NCBI RefSeq assembly: GCF_000512695.2
Contig: NZ_AZRW02000017.1
Location: 1-64,000 of the forward strand
Source of the DNA: Pseudomonas sp. QTF5
Lineage (GTDB): Bacteria; Pseudomonadota; Gammaproteobacteria; Pseudomonadales; Pseudomonadaceae
Direction: 5' to 3'
Length of the DNA stretch: 64,000 bases
Part shown: positions 46,441-54,538 of the stretch, piece by piece
Layout: each line of letters opens with the position of its first letter
Numbering within the stretch: the stretch's first letter is position 1
Made by a program: the position numbers and the translations under genes
Notes under the pieces: generated by a model
Seen by the model: only the letters and a program-made list of their open reading frames with translations
What the model was told of the DNA's origin: nothing
The model's database searches: none

Positions 46441-47234
46441 GCACCCTCCCTGTTTGTCAGACCTTGTTGCTCGAACAACATAACGGCGTTCTGCACATCA
46501 CCCTCAATCGTCCCGACAGTCGCAACGCCATGAGCCTGCAAATGGTCGCCGAGCTGCGCGCGGTGCTGGCGGCGGTGCGGGATGACCGGCAGGTTCGCGC
46601 GTTGGTTATCGGCGGTGCCGGCGGGCATTTTTGTGCCGGTGCCGACATCAAGGACATGGCTAATGCCCGCGCTCAAGGCGCGACCGCCTACCGCGAATTG
46701 AACCGTGCGTTCGGCGCCTTGCTGGAAGAAGCTCAGCACGCGCCGCAAGTGGTCATCACGGTGCTGCAAGGCGCGGTGCTTGGCGGTGGTTTCGGTCTGG
46801 CCTGCGTCAGCGACATCGCGATGGCCGATCATCAGGCGCAATTCGGCCTGCCGGAAACCAGCCTCGGCCTGTTGCCGGCGCAAATCGCGCCGTTCGTGGT
46901 GCAGCGCATCGGCCTGACCCAGGCCCGTCGACTGGCCCTGACCGCCGCACGGTTCGATGGCACCCAGGCACGACGGATGGGGCTGGTGCATTTTGTCGAG
47001 CATGACCCGCAAGCCCTGGCCGAGCGCCTCGATGAGGTGCTGGCCCATGTGTTGTGTTGCGCACCGGGGGCGAATGCGGCGACCAAAAAACTCTTGCTGG
47101 CGAGTGCCGCACAACTTTCGGATGGCCTGCTGGATCAGGCGGCCGAGTGGTTCAGTGAAGCAGTGACCGGGGATGAAGGGGTCGAGGGGACGATGGCTTT
47201 TGTGCAGAAGCGTAAACCGGGGTGGGCCGTTTAA
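46437..47234 (+). CDS. atuE: AtuE: isohexenylglutaconyl-CoA hydratase (enoyl-CoA hydratase family)
   Basis: This 265-residue crotonase-fold protein has LNRPDSRNAMSLQM, the oxyanion-hole block GGAGGHFCAGADIKDM, and VLQGAVLGGGFGLACVSDIA followed by FGLPETSLGLLPAQIAP. In the Atu pathway it hydrates isohexenyl-glutaconyl-CoA after carboxylation. The start overlaps atuD by four bases. A REP pair separates it from atuF. Confidence 0.88.
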   Translation: MSTLPVCQTLLLEQHNGVLHITLNRPDSRNAMSLQMVAELRAVLAAVRDDRQVRALVIGGAGGHFCAGADIKDMANARAQGATAYRELNRAFGALLEEAQHAPQVVITVLQGAVLGGGFGLACVSDIAMADHQAQFGLPETSLGLLPAQIAPFVVQRIGLTQARRLALTAARFDGTQARRMGLVHFVEHDPQALAERLDEVLAHVLCCAPGANAATKKLLLASAAQLSDGLLDQAAEWFSEAVTGDEGVEGTMAFVQKRKPGWAV

Positions 47235-47237
47235 AAG

Positions 47238-47332
47238 CTTCGCGAGCAAGCCCGCTCCCACAGGGTTCATCAGTGGTCATTCAATCCTGGACACCCTGGA
47301 GATCCAATGTGGGAGCGGGCTTGCTCGCGAAG
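47238..47332. repeat. BIME within the atu operon (atuE-atuF)
   Basis: CTTCGCGAGCAAGCCCGCTCC and its reverse complement flank a loop of about 47 bases. It starts three bases after the atuE stop and ends 39 bases before the atuF start. Confidence 0.9.
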
Positions 47333-47371
47333 AGGCCATCACATTCACCGCAAAAACCAAGGGAACAACCC

Positions 47372-49333
47372 ATGCCCGCCTTCAGCAAAATCCTGATCGC
47401 CAACCGCGGTGAAATCGCCTGCCGCATCCAGCGCACCGCGCAAGCGCTGGGCTACCGCACCGTCGCCGTGTTCAGCGATACCGACGCCGATGCATTGCAT
47501 GTGCAGATGGCCGACGAAGCCGTGAACATCGGCCCGGCCCCGGTGAAGCAGTCTTATCTGAACATCCCGGCAATCATCGACGCCGCCCGGCGCACCGGTG
47601 CCGATGCGATCCACCCCGGTTACGGCTTCCTCTCGGAAAACGCAGAATTCGCCCTCACCTGCCAACAGGCTGGCATCATCTTCATCGGCCCCAGCCCCGA
47701 GGCTATTGAGCTGATGGGCAGCAAACGTCTGTCGAAACTCGCCATGATCAAGGCGGGCGTGCCCTGCATCAAAGGCTATCAGGGCAGAGAACAGGACGAC
47801 GCGACCCTGAGCCGCGAAGCCGCGCGCATCGGCTACCCGCTGATGATCAAGGCCAGCGCCGGCGGTGGCGGTCGTGGCATGCGCCTGGTGCACAGTGCCG
47901 CCGAGTTGCTGGAGCAACTCCGCACTGCGCGTTCCGAAGCGCTGCACGGGTTTGGCAGCGACGAACTGATCCTCGAGCAAGCCTTGATCGACCCGCGTCA
48001 CGTCGAGGTTCAGGTGTTCGGCGATCAGCACGGCAACCTGATCTACCTCGGTGAGCGCGACTGTTCGATCCAGCGCCGCCACCAGAAAATCATCGAAGAA
48101 GCGCCCTGCCCGATAATGACCACCGATTTGCGCCAGGCCATGGGCGAGGCAGCGCTCAAGGCGGGTCGCGCGGTGAATTACGTCGGCGCTGGCACCGTGG
48201 AATTCCTGCTGGATGCTCGCGGGCAGTTTTACTTTCTGGAGATGAACACCCGGCTGCAAGTAGAACACCCGGTGACCGAACTGATCACCGGCCTCGATCT
48301 TGTGGCCTGGCAGTTACACGTTGCCGAAGGGCTGCCATTGCCGTTGCGACAGGAGCAGGTGCAGCTCAACGGGCATGCCATGGAGGTGCGCCTGTACGCC
48401 GAAGATCCAGCCCAGGGATTTCTGCCGCAAACCGGGCGAATCGCAGCCTGGGAGCCTGCGTTGCTGGGCAGCGTGCGGATCGACCATGGCCTGATCGACG
48501 GCCAGTCTGTCAGCCCGTTCTATGACCCGCTGCTGGGCAAGCTCATCGCCCACGGTGCCACCCGCGAAGAAGCCCGGCGCAAGTTGCTGCGGGCGGTACA
48601 AGACAGCGTGCTGTTGGGCGTGCAAAGCAATCAGCGCTTGCTCGCCAGCCTGCTGGAACATCCACAGTTCATCAGCGGCGAGTTCAGCACCGGGTTCATC
48701 CCCACGTACTTCGCCGATCATCCTTGCCTGCATCCCCACGTGCCGAGCGCCGAAGAACTGGCCATCGCCGCGGCGCTGTTTTATCAAGCTTCAGCACAGA
48801 CTCATCGCGCCCCGCTGGCCGGTTGGCGCAACAACGCCAGTGTGCCTTTGCACTACCGAATCGGCCTGGAGGATCAGGCTTGGCCGGTGGAATTGAACGC
48901 TGAACCTGGCAAACCCTACCGTGCTCGGGTTGGCACTCGCGCCCTCGAACTGAAGGTCATCGGGTGCGACGGACGCTGGGCTACCCTGGAACTCGACGGC
49001 ATCCGCCAACGCCATGCCTACCGCCTCGAAGCCGGGCAACTCTGGTTGTTCATGCGCCCCGGCAGCCTGCGGCTGGTGGATGGGACTCAGGCGCTGGTCA
49101 GTGGACAGGTTAGTGTCAGCTCCGGCACGCTCAAGGCGCCGATGGACGGGGCGATCGTCGATGTATTGGTCAGTGAGGGCAGCCCGGTCAGCAAAGGCCA
49201 GCTGCTGGTGGTGCTCGAAGCGATGAAAATGGAGCATCCGCTCAAATCGGGTATCGACGGCGTGCTCAAACGCTTGCAGGTCAGAGTCGGCGATCAGGTA
49301 AAAAATCGTCAGATTTTGTTGGAGGTCGAATAA
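47372..49333 (+). CDS. atuF: AtuF: geranyl-CoA carboxylase alpha (biotin) subunit
   Basis: This 653-residue protein has a biotin carboxylase domain (KILIANRGEIACRI, HPGYGFLSENAEFA, KASAGGGGRGM, ERDCSIQRRHQKIIEE, EMNTRLQVEHPVTE) and a C-terminal biotin-carrier domain with the biotinylated Lys in VLEAMKMEHPLKSG. With AtuC it forms geranyl-CoA carboxylase. ATG 47372 has AAGGGAA upstream; the frame extends further upstream only through the REP pair, so the longer start is rejected. atuG and atuH of P. aeruginosa do not follow here. Confidence 0.91.
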   Translation: MPAFSKILIANRGEIACRIQRTAQALGYRTVAVFSDTDADALHVQMADEAVNIGPAPVKQSYLNIPAIIDAARRTGADAIHPGYGFLSENAEFALTCQQAGIIFIGPSPEAIELMGSKRLSKLAMIKAGVPCIKGYQGREQDDATLSREAARIGYPLMIKASAGGGGRGMRLVHSAAELLEQLRTARSEALHGFGSDELILEQALIDPRHVEVQVFGDQHGNLIYLGERDCSIQRRHQKIIEEAPCPIMTTDLRQAMGEAALKAGRAVNYVGAGTVEFLLDARGQFYFLEMNTRLQVEHPVTELITGLDLVAWQLHVAEGLPLPLRQEQVQLNGHAMEVRLYAEDPAQGFLPQTGRIAAWEPALLGSVRIDHGLIDGQSVSPFYDPLLGKLIAHGATREEARRKLLRAVQDSVLLGVQSNQRLLASLLEHPQFISGEFSTGFIPTYFADHPCLHPHVPSAEELAIAAALFYQASAQTHRAPLAGWRNNASVPLHYRIGLEDQAWPVELNAEPGKPYRARVGTRALELKVIGCDGRWATLELDGIRQRHAYRLEAGQLWLFMRPGSLRLVDGTQALVSGQVSVSSGTLKAPMDGAIVDVLVSEGSPVSKGQLLVVLEAMKMEHPLKSGIDGVLKRLQVRVGDQVKNRQILLEVE

Positions 49334-49404
49334 GCCGCTAGGCGGATCCGCCGGGTTTGGCTACGCTCAAGCCCTATCAGGACGCGGATACCAGGAACCC
49401 TGCG

Positions 49405-49953
49405 ATGCCTCACTGGTTGGTCATTGATCTGGAAGCCACCACCGATGAGGGTGGCTGGCCAGTAACAGAAATGGAAATCATCGAAATCGGTGCCACCCTC
49501 GTGGACCGCAAGGGCCAGGAACTGGATCACTTCCAGCGCTTCGTGCGCCCGTTGCGCCGGCCCTTGCTGACGCCGTTTTGCCGGGAGCTGACCCACATCA
49601 CCCAGGCGAATATCGATGCCGCACAGCCGCTCACCGACATTTGGCCGTTGTTCGAACGCTGGCTCGGCCAACATCACGCGCGCCTGGAAGGCTGGGCCAG
49701 TTGGGGCGATTACGACCGCAAACAACTGCTTCAGGACTGGCAGCGCCTGCAACTCGACAGCGCCCTGAGCCGGGTGCCGCACATGAACCTCAAGCAACGC
49801 TTCGCCAAGGCTTGTCGGCTCGAGCGCCCGCTGAACCTCAATGGAGCCCTGCAACTGGCGGGCCTGCAGTTCAACGGCCAGCAGCATCGGGCACTGGAAG
49901 ACGCGCGCAATACTGCGCGTTTGTTACCGCTGATTTTCCCCGCTAATCCTTGA
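49405..49953 (+). CDS. DEDDh-type 3'-5' exonuclease (ERI-1/KapD-like)
   Basis: This protein of about 182 residues has the exonuclease motifs: [16 protein letters not shown] (Exo I with Asp and Glu), [17 protein letters not shown] (Exo II Asp) and [14 protein letters not shown] (Exo III with His and Asp, the DEDDh type). It probably trims RNA or DNA 3' ends in the cytoplasm; the specific target is unknown. ATG 49405 is chosen because AGGAA precedes it and the Exo I strand follows directly. Confidence 0.85.
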   Translation: MPHWLVIDLEATTDEGGWPVTEMEIIEIGATLVDRKGQELDHFQRFVRPLRRPLLTPFCRELTHITQANIDAAQPLTDIWPLFERWLGQHHARLEGWASWGDYDRKQLLQDWQRLQLDSALSRVPHMNLKQRFAKACRLERPLNLNGALQLAGLQFNGQQHRALEDARNTARLLPLIFPANP

Positions 49954-50027
49954 GTGCAGGAGGTGACGCCTATCGACACCTTGTGCATACTGGCCGGCCC
50001 TTTTTAGCCCTTTTCGAGGAACCGCCC

Positions 50028-50312
50028 ATGTTTAAAGTCAACGAGTACTTCGACGGCACCGTCAAGTCGATCGCCTTTGGCACCGCTGAAGGTCCGGCGA
50101 CCATCGGCGTCATGGCACCGGGCGAATACGAATTCGGCACCAGCCAACGTGAAATCATGCACGTGGTGTCCGGCGCCCTGACCGTCAAACTGCCTGACAG
50201 CGACACCTGGGAAACCTTCGCCGCCGGCAGCCAGTTCAACGTGCCCGCCAACAGCAAATTCCAGCTGAAAGTGGCCGTCGACACCGCTTACCTGTGCGAA
50301 TACCGCGGCTAA
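50028..50312 (+). CDS. ppnP: pyrimidine/purine nucleoside phosphorylase PpnP (DUF1255)
   Basis: This 94-residue single-domain cupin matches the PpnP family: [17 protein letters not shown] at the start, [25 protein letters not shown] in the middle, and [13 protein letters not shown] near the end. Family members cleave nucleosides with phosphate. The start at 50028 gives the usual family length, with GAGGAA ahead; the frame upstream does not look like protein. A strong terminator follows. Confidence 0.92.
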   Translation: MFKVNEYFDGTVKSIAFGTAEGPATIGVMAPGEYEFGTSQREIMHVVSGALTVKLPDSDTWETFAAGSQFNVPANSKFQLKVAVDTAYLCEYRG

Positions 50313-50334
50313 ACCCCTGGGTTTTCACTGCGAC

Positions 50335-50371
50335 AAAAAAATGCCCATGTCCAAGGACACGGGCATTTTTT
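50335..50371. terminator. intrinsic terminator between ppnP and MOSC gene
   Basis: AAAAAATGCCCATGTCC and GGACACGGGCATTTTTT form a stem of about 11 pairs with one mismatch and a two-base loop, flanked by A and T runs. It serves both convergent genes. Confidence 0.9.
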
Positions 50372-50386
50372 CATTTTGAAGGGCTT

Positions 50387-51193
50387 TTATTCGAGGATCG
50401 TCACCGGCATGCCGACTTCAAGCCGGCCATTGCCGTCGTTGACCAGGTTCTGACCGAACATCGCGCCGTCGGCCTCGGTGCGGTATTTCTGCAAGGTGGC
50501 CAATGGTTCACGATCTTCGCTGCGTACACCGGTTTGCGGGTCGATGGTGGTCAGAATGCAGCGTGAACAGGATTTGACTACACGGAACTCGACGTCGCCA
50601 ATGCGGATGCGCTTCCAGCTATCTTCGGCATACGCTTCACTGCCCTCGATCACCAGATTGGGCCGGAAACGCAACATTTCCAGTGGCCGCCCGACCTTGC
50701 TCGACAAGTCTTCCAGCGACGCCTGGCCAATCAGCAACAACGGAAAGCCGTCGGCAAAAGCCACTTGATCATCGTCCTTGCCATAGCCGGCCTGGGTGGT
50801 TCGCGCGCGATCAAGCGGCACTTGCACCAGGCGCGTCGGCTTGCCGATGAACTCACTGACCCAGGCACCCGCCGCATCGCCCGCATCGGGAACGCGCAAG
50901 GTGTCGCGCCAGATGGTCACGCCACGCAGATCGGCATCGCCGTCAGGCAACACAATATCGATCGGTGAATGGTCCGGGGCACTGAGGGTCAAGCCGCCGT
51001 CGGCATTCCACAACGCCGACAGCTGACTCATTTTCGCGACCGCGCGCTGGGTCAGAAAGCGCCCGCTGGCCTCGTCCACCAGCATCCAGCGTCGATCGCC
51101 GTCCAGTCCCAGCTTGTCCAGGCTGACCTGATTGAGGGTCTCGCCCTTGCCGGATTTCAACGGATAACGATAAAGCGCGCTCAGACGCAGCAT
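50387..51193 (-). CDS. MOSC domain protein, YcbX-like
   Basis: This protein of about 268 residues has an N-terminal MOSC beta-barrel domain (LSALYRYPLKSGKGETLNQ, LDGDRRWMLVD, FLTQR) and a C-terminal MOSC domain with the molybdenum-cofactor Cys in VVKSCSRCILTTID. YcbX-type proteins, with an electron donor, reduce N-hydroxylated bases and related compounds. Unlike E. coli YcbX there is no obvious C-terminal ferredoxin domain. ATG 51193 has GGGAG upstream. Confidence 0.87.
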   Translation of the reverse strand: MLRLSALYRYPLKSGKGETLNQVSLDKLGLDGDRRWMLVDEASGRFLTQRAVAKMSQLSALWNADGGLTLSAPDHSPIDIVLPDGDADLRGVTIWRDTLRVPDAGDAAGAWVSEFIGKPTRLVQVPLDRARTTQAGYGKDDDQVAFADGFPLLLIGQASLEDLSSKVGRPLEMLRFRPNLVIEGSEAYAEDSWKRIRIGDVEFRVVKSCSRCILTTIDPQTGVRSEDREPLATLQKYRTEADGAMFGQNLVNDGNGRLEVGMPVTILE

Positions 51194-51278
51194 GGCCAGC
51201 TCCCTGGTGGATAAAACCGCCACCCTATACGAGCTTGATTACCGAATCAAAGGCCTATGGAGAGGGCTTGCCCGCTTT

Positions 51279-51317
51279 TCGTAGGAGCCAGCGGTGCGGC
51301 GATCCGACTTGCCCATT
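51279..51317. repeat. degenerate half REP
   Basis: GTAGGAGCCAGCGGTGCGGC followed by GATCCGACTTGCCC resembles the outer arm of the REP variant in fpvD. No partner arm is present. It abuts the end of cheV. Confidence 0.55.
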
Positions 51318-52253
51318 TCAGGCCGGTACTGCGTCGAGCATCAAGCGCTGGCGCACCACGTCGACGAGTTTGTCGGGCTGGAACTTGGAGAGGAAATTGT
51401 CGCAGCCAACCTTCTTCACCATCGAGTCGTTGAAGCTGCCCGACAGCGAGGTGTGCAAGACCACATACAGGCCGCGCAAACGGGGGTCGTTACGGATTTC
51501 GGTGGTAAGGCGATAGCCGTCCATTTCCGGCATTTCCGCATCGGTGAAGATCATCAGCAGCTTGTCAGTCATGACTTCGCCCGTATCAGCCCAGGCCTTG
51601 AGCATGTTCAGCGCCTTCAAGCCATCGCTGGCAATGTGCATCTTCACGCCCAGTTGCCCCAAGGTGTCGCGCAATTGCGACAGGGCCACGTTCGAGTCAT
51701 CCACCAGCAGCACTTCACGGCCACGGGCGCGCTCCAGAACCGGATCGTCGAGTTTGTCGCGCGATACCTTGGCGTTGTACGGAACGATTTCAGCCAGGAC
51801 TTTTTCAACGTCGATGATTTCCACCAACTGGTCATCGACCTTGCTGATGGCGGTCAGGTAATGCTGGCGACCGGCACTGGTCGGCGGCGGCAGAATGGCT
51901 TCCCAGTTCATGTTGACGATGCGGTCCACGCCACCGACCAAAAACGCCTGCACCGAGCGGTTGTACTCGGTGACGATGATGGTACTGGTAGGGCTTGGTA
52001 CCAGCGGGCGCATACCGATTGCCTGGGACAGGTCGATCACCGGCAACGTCTGGCCACGCAGGTTGACCACACCGCAAACAAAGGGATGGCGTTGCGGCAT
52101 CAGTGTCAGCTTCGGCAGCTGCAGCACTTCCTGGACCTTGAAGACATTGATCGCGAACAATTGCCGTCCGGCCAGCCGAAACATGAGAATTTCCAGGCGA
52201 TTCTCACCCACCAGTTGCGTGCGTTGGTCTACCGTGTCGAGAATGCCGGCCAT
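51318..52253 (-). CDS. cheV: CheV: chemotaxis coupling protein with receiver domain
   Basis: This 311-residue protein has an N-terminal CheW domain (LEILMFRLAGRQLFAINVFK, CGVVNLRGQTLPVIDLSQAIG) and a C-terminal receiver domain (VLLVDDSN, phospho-acceptor Asp in IFTDAEMPEMDGY, Lys in FLSKFQPDKL). CheV couples receptors to CheA and is tuned by phosphorylation. It stands alone, away from the main chemotaxis cluster, as usual in pseudomonads. Confidence 0.93.
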   Translation of the reverse strand: MAGILDTVDQRTQLVGENRLEILMFRLAGRQLFAINVFKVQEVLQLPKLTLMPQRHPFVCGVVNLRGQTLPVIDLSQAIGMRPLVPSPTSTIIVTEYNRSVQAFLVGGVDRIVNMNWEAILPPPTSAGRQHYLTAISKVDDQLVEIIDVEKVLAEIVPYNAKVSRDKLDDPVLERARGREVLLVDDSNVALSQLRDTLGQLGVKMHIASDGLKALNMLKAWADTGEVMTDKLLMIFTDAEMPEMDGYRLTTEIRNDPRLRGLYVVLHTSLSGSFNDSMVKKVGCDNFLSKFQPDKLVDVVRQRLMLDAVPA

Positions 52254-52716
52254 TTAATGACTCCTGGGCTTGTTCTGATGAATTCACTAAAGGGAGTTAT
52301 CGGCTGTTTTTGCCGGATCTTGACTCCCAGACAAAATGCCACGACCAAGCATTGATGCCACATTAACATCATGCTTTACTGGCTCCGTGATTTTCATCTG
52401 CTTCATTCCCTGCCGCGCGACCTCGGTTTGCACGTAAGGTTCCCCTGCGTAAGGGATTCCCCTAGTAACAATCAGGCCCAACCTGATATTCGCAATATCC
52501 AATAGCCATTAATGTGACGCCATTCTCATTGCATGAATGGAGTCAGGCTTTTGTGTGCAATCGCAGGTCAGTGGCCATCCAACCTCTCGAGTTCCCTGTC
52601 GGCGCTCAAACCTGCCAGAGCGCGATCTCACAAGGGCATGGCAGCGCCGGGACACGTAGGGTTCCCATCGGCATACACGACATTCCCTTATCTGACATGA
52701 CGTTGTGGAGATAAAC
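52254..52716. other. gene-poor stretch between cheV and the Hpt-like gene
   Basis: I see no convincing gene in these 463 bases. A minus-strand frame within 52287-52397 could encode a 36-38-residue peptide from an ATG with AGGGA upstream, but coding character is not clear. The stretch should also hold the promoters of cheV and of the gene at 52717. Confidence 0.5.
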
Positions 52717-53118
52717 ATGCCGAACGACACCAAAGAGTGGGCTCAACGATTTCCAGAGTTTCTCGTCGAGGCTGAAACACTCTTGACCAAATCCGAGGAA
52801 TGCCTGAGTCATTTGCAACTGATCAGCAATGACAAGGACGCCATCGATTGCATGCTCAGCACCCTTCTCAAGCTGTCCAGCAAGGCCGATGCCCTGGCAT
52901 TGGCGGCGGTCTCGGAGTTCTCGCTGCATATTCATGGATTGCTGAGCCACGCGCAGAACCACATCGACCTGCACGATCAAGCCCTGGATGCACTCAAGGA
53001 CTGCTTCACATTACTGGCCTGGCAACTCGAACTCATCGATCAGACTACCGGCCAACTCGGTCTCGATGACAGTGAACAGACCTCGCTAATTGAAGCATTT
53101 GCGTTTCAAGTGGGGTAA
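52717..53118 (+). CDS. Hpt-like helical protein lacking the phospho-histidine
   Basis: This 133-residue, all-helical protein has the pattern of a histidine phosphotransfer domain: FPEFLVEAETLLTKSEECL corresponds to the first long helix and CMLSTLLKLSSKADALALAA to the helix that normally carries His in AAHTLKGSA. Here that site reads TLLKLSSKA, without the His. The protein could be a degenerate Hpt that binds a receiver without transferring phosphate, or a similar four-helix bundle by chance. GGAG precedes the ATG at 52717. Neighbours are cheV and a NarL-type two-component system. The assignment is by pattern only. Confidence 0.6.
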   Translation: MPNDTKEWAQRFPEFLVEAETLLTKSEECLSHLQLISNDKDAIDCMLSTLLKLSSKADALALAAVSEFSLHIHGLLSHAQNHIDLHDQALDALKDCFTLLAWQLELIDQTTGQLGLDDSEQTSLIEAFAFQVG

Positions 53119-53644
53119 AGTCAGTTTCAGCCGCCCAGCCACTCCAGACCGTTCAGGCTCGTTTCGTTCTCGGAACGACCAGCTTAAAATCACCAGCTTC
53201 TAGCCGTATTGCGCTTTTTATTGCCATGACGCCCGCCGTAATTTGATGCGCTCGTCGCAATTGAATATTTCATACCCGTCGATGACAGCTCTGAACAAAT
53301 ACCCCCTGACTCGACCTCAGATAGTACTGTCAGGTAATCGCTATCTTTTCACGATAAAAATTCGACGCCTTTTCCATTATGGAACTATTGTCCAAAAACT
53401 ATATTCCTGTCTGTGTAGCGCTATATACCGAACGCGACCAACGGTATCTTAAGTGGTATTATGCCGACCATTAGTTGACGTCAATTAATGACAGAGTGAT
53501 TCCACACGAGCACATTGAAGGCTGTAATTTCGAGCACTGCACCGCAGCCATTTGAAGGCGACTTCACAACAGATTTCCACCCAGAGACCCGTCAGCCCTT
53601 ATGGCCGGTCTGCCCGCAGCGAACATCCATTGGCTCCATCCGCT
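53119..53644. other. AT-rich intergenic stretch upstream of the sensor kinase
   Basis: These 526 bases are noticeably more AT-rich than the surroundings. They contain a 20-base near-perfect palindrome at 53470-53489. Short frames run through but none has a ribosome-binding site or recognisable product. The kinase start might lie up to 93 bases upstream of my choice. Confidence 0.5.
53470..53489. promoter_or_regulatory. 20-bp palindrome, candidate operator
   Basis: ATTAGTTGACGTCAATTAAT is palindromic at 18 of 20 positions, with a perfect TTGACGTCAA core. It lies 156 bases upstream of the sensor kinase start in an AT-rich promoter-like region, so it may bind a dimeric regulator. Confidence 0.5.
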
Positions 53645-54538
53645 ATGTACGCCAGCCTCAAGTCAATTACCCTTTGGCCGCCTTCCCGAAAAAACGCGCG
53701 CCGGTTCACGCTTTTACTGTGCATCTGCTCGGCGCTCGGCAGCCTGCTGGTCTACAGTCTGTCCATGCCTCTGCCGGTGAGTTTGCTGGCACTCAATAGT
53801 GCGGCGTTGACCTGTGTCTGGGTGGGACATCGCCTCTCGCGAAAATCGATAAAGTTTCAACCTCAAGAACTGGCTGACCGTCTGCTGCAAGTGCAGGAAA
53901 ACGAACGCCACCGGCTCAGTCGTGAGTTGCATGATGACATCGGTCAATTGCTGACCGCCGCCAAACTTCAAAGTGAATGGCTCAAACGACGATTGCCCGA
54001 AGAACTGCAGGGGCAGTGTTCGGTACTCTGCGATACGCTGGACGAAACCCTGACCAAGGTTCGTGACGTTTCGGCCATCCTGAATCCGCGGCAACTGGCC
54101 AGTCTCGGGCTGGAAGCCAGTTTGCGTGCGCATTTGCTCAGGACCCTGGCCAATACCTCCGTGCACTGGAGCCTGGAATGCCATCAACGCTTGACAGGCA
54201 TTCCGGAAGAAATGGCAGTGGCGGCTTTTCGAATCACTCAAGAAGCGATTACCAATATACTGCGTCACGCCGAGGCCAGTAATCTGTTAGTCCGCCTGCA
54301 ACGCCTGCCCCAGGGCCTGACGCTGTTGATCAGCGATGACGGCCTGGGTTTCTCACCCGCGGCAGATCCCGCACGCGAGGGGCAACGCGGAATGGCCGGG
54401 ATGTCGGAACGGATCGATCATTTGGGTGGCACACTGACCGTGACCAGCGAACCGGGCAAAGGCACTCAAATAGAAGCACTCTTCCCCTGGGCGCCGCGTG
54501 CGCTGGAACGGGCCAGTACGAATAAGGTTATGCATTGA
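53645..54538 (+). CDS. NarL-system sensor histidine kinase (HisKA_3 type)
   Basis: This kinase of about 297 residues has two close hydrophobic segments (FTLLLCICSALGSLLVYSL and VSLLALNSAALTCVWVG), practically no periplasmic domain, a HisKA_3 dimerisation helix with phospho-acceptor His in RHRLSRELHDDIGQLL, and an ATPase domain with AFRITQEAITNILRHA and DDGLGFSPA, GMAGMSERIDHLGG. With no external sensor part, the signal is likely within the membrane or cytoplasm. ATG 53645 is the best ATG before the first helix, but its ribosome-binding site is weak. The stop overlaps the regulator start. Confidence 0.83.
   Translation: MYASLKSITLWPPSRKNARRFTLLLCICSALGSLLVYSLSMPLPVSLLALNSAALTCVWVGHRLSRKSIKFQPQELADRLLQVQENERHRLSRELHDDIGQLLTAAKLQSEWLKRRLPEELQGQCSVLCDTLDETLTKVRDVSAILNPRQLASLGLEASLRAHLLRTLANTSVHWSLECHQRLTGIPEEMAVAAFRITQEAITNILRHAEASNLLVRLQRLPQGLTLLISDDGLGFSPAADPAREGQRGMAGMSERIDHLGGTLTVTSEPGKGTQIEALFPWAPRALERASTNKVMH

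Noticed and set aside
45747..47234. A 495-codon frame covering the end of atuD and all of atuE
   Set aside because: Its first 230 codons are an out-of-frame reading of atuD. The true atuE start is ATG 46437, overlapping the atuD stop.
47222..47371. Longer start for atuF through the REP pair
   Set aside because: The upstream frame translates only REP sequence, whereas AAGGGAA and an ATG at 47372 sit right before the conserved biotin-carboxylase start. This differs from fpvD, where no start lies after the REP.
52287..52502. A 71-codon minus-strand frame after cheV
   Set aside because: It needs a TTG start without ribosome-binding site. A shorter 36-38-codon peptide within it remains possible but is not supported well enough to list as a gene.
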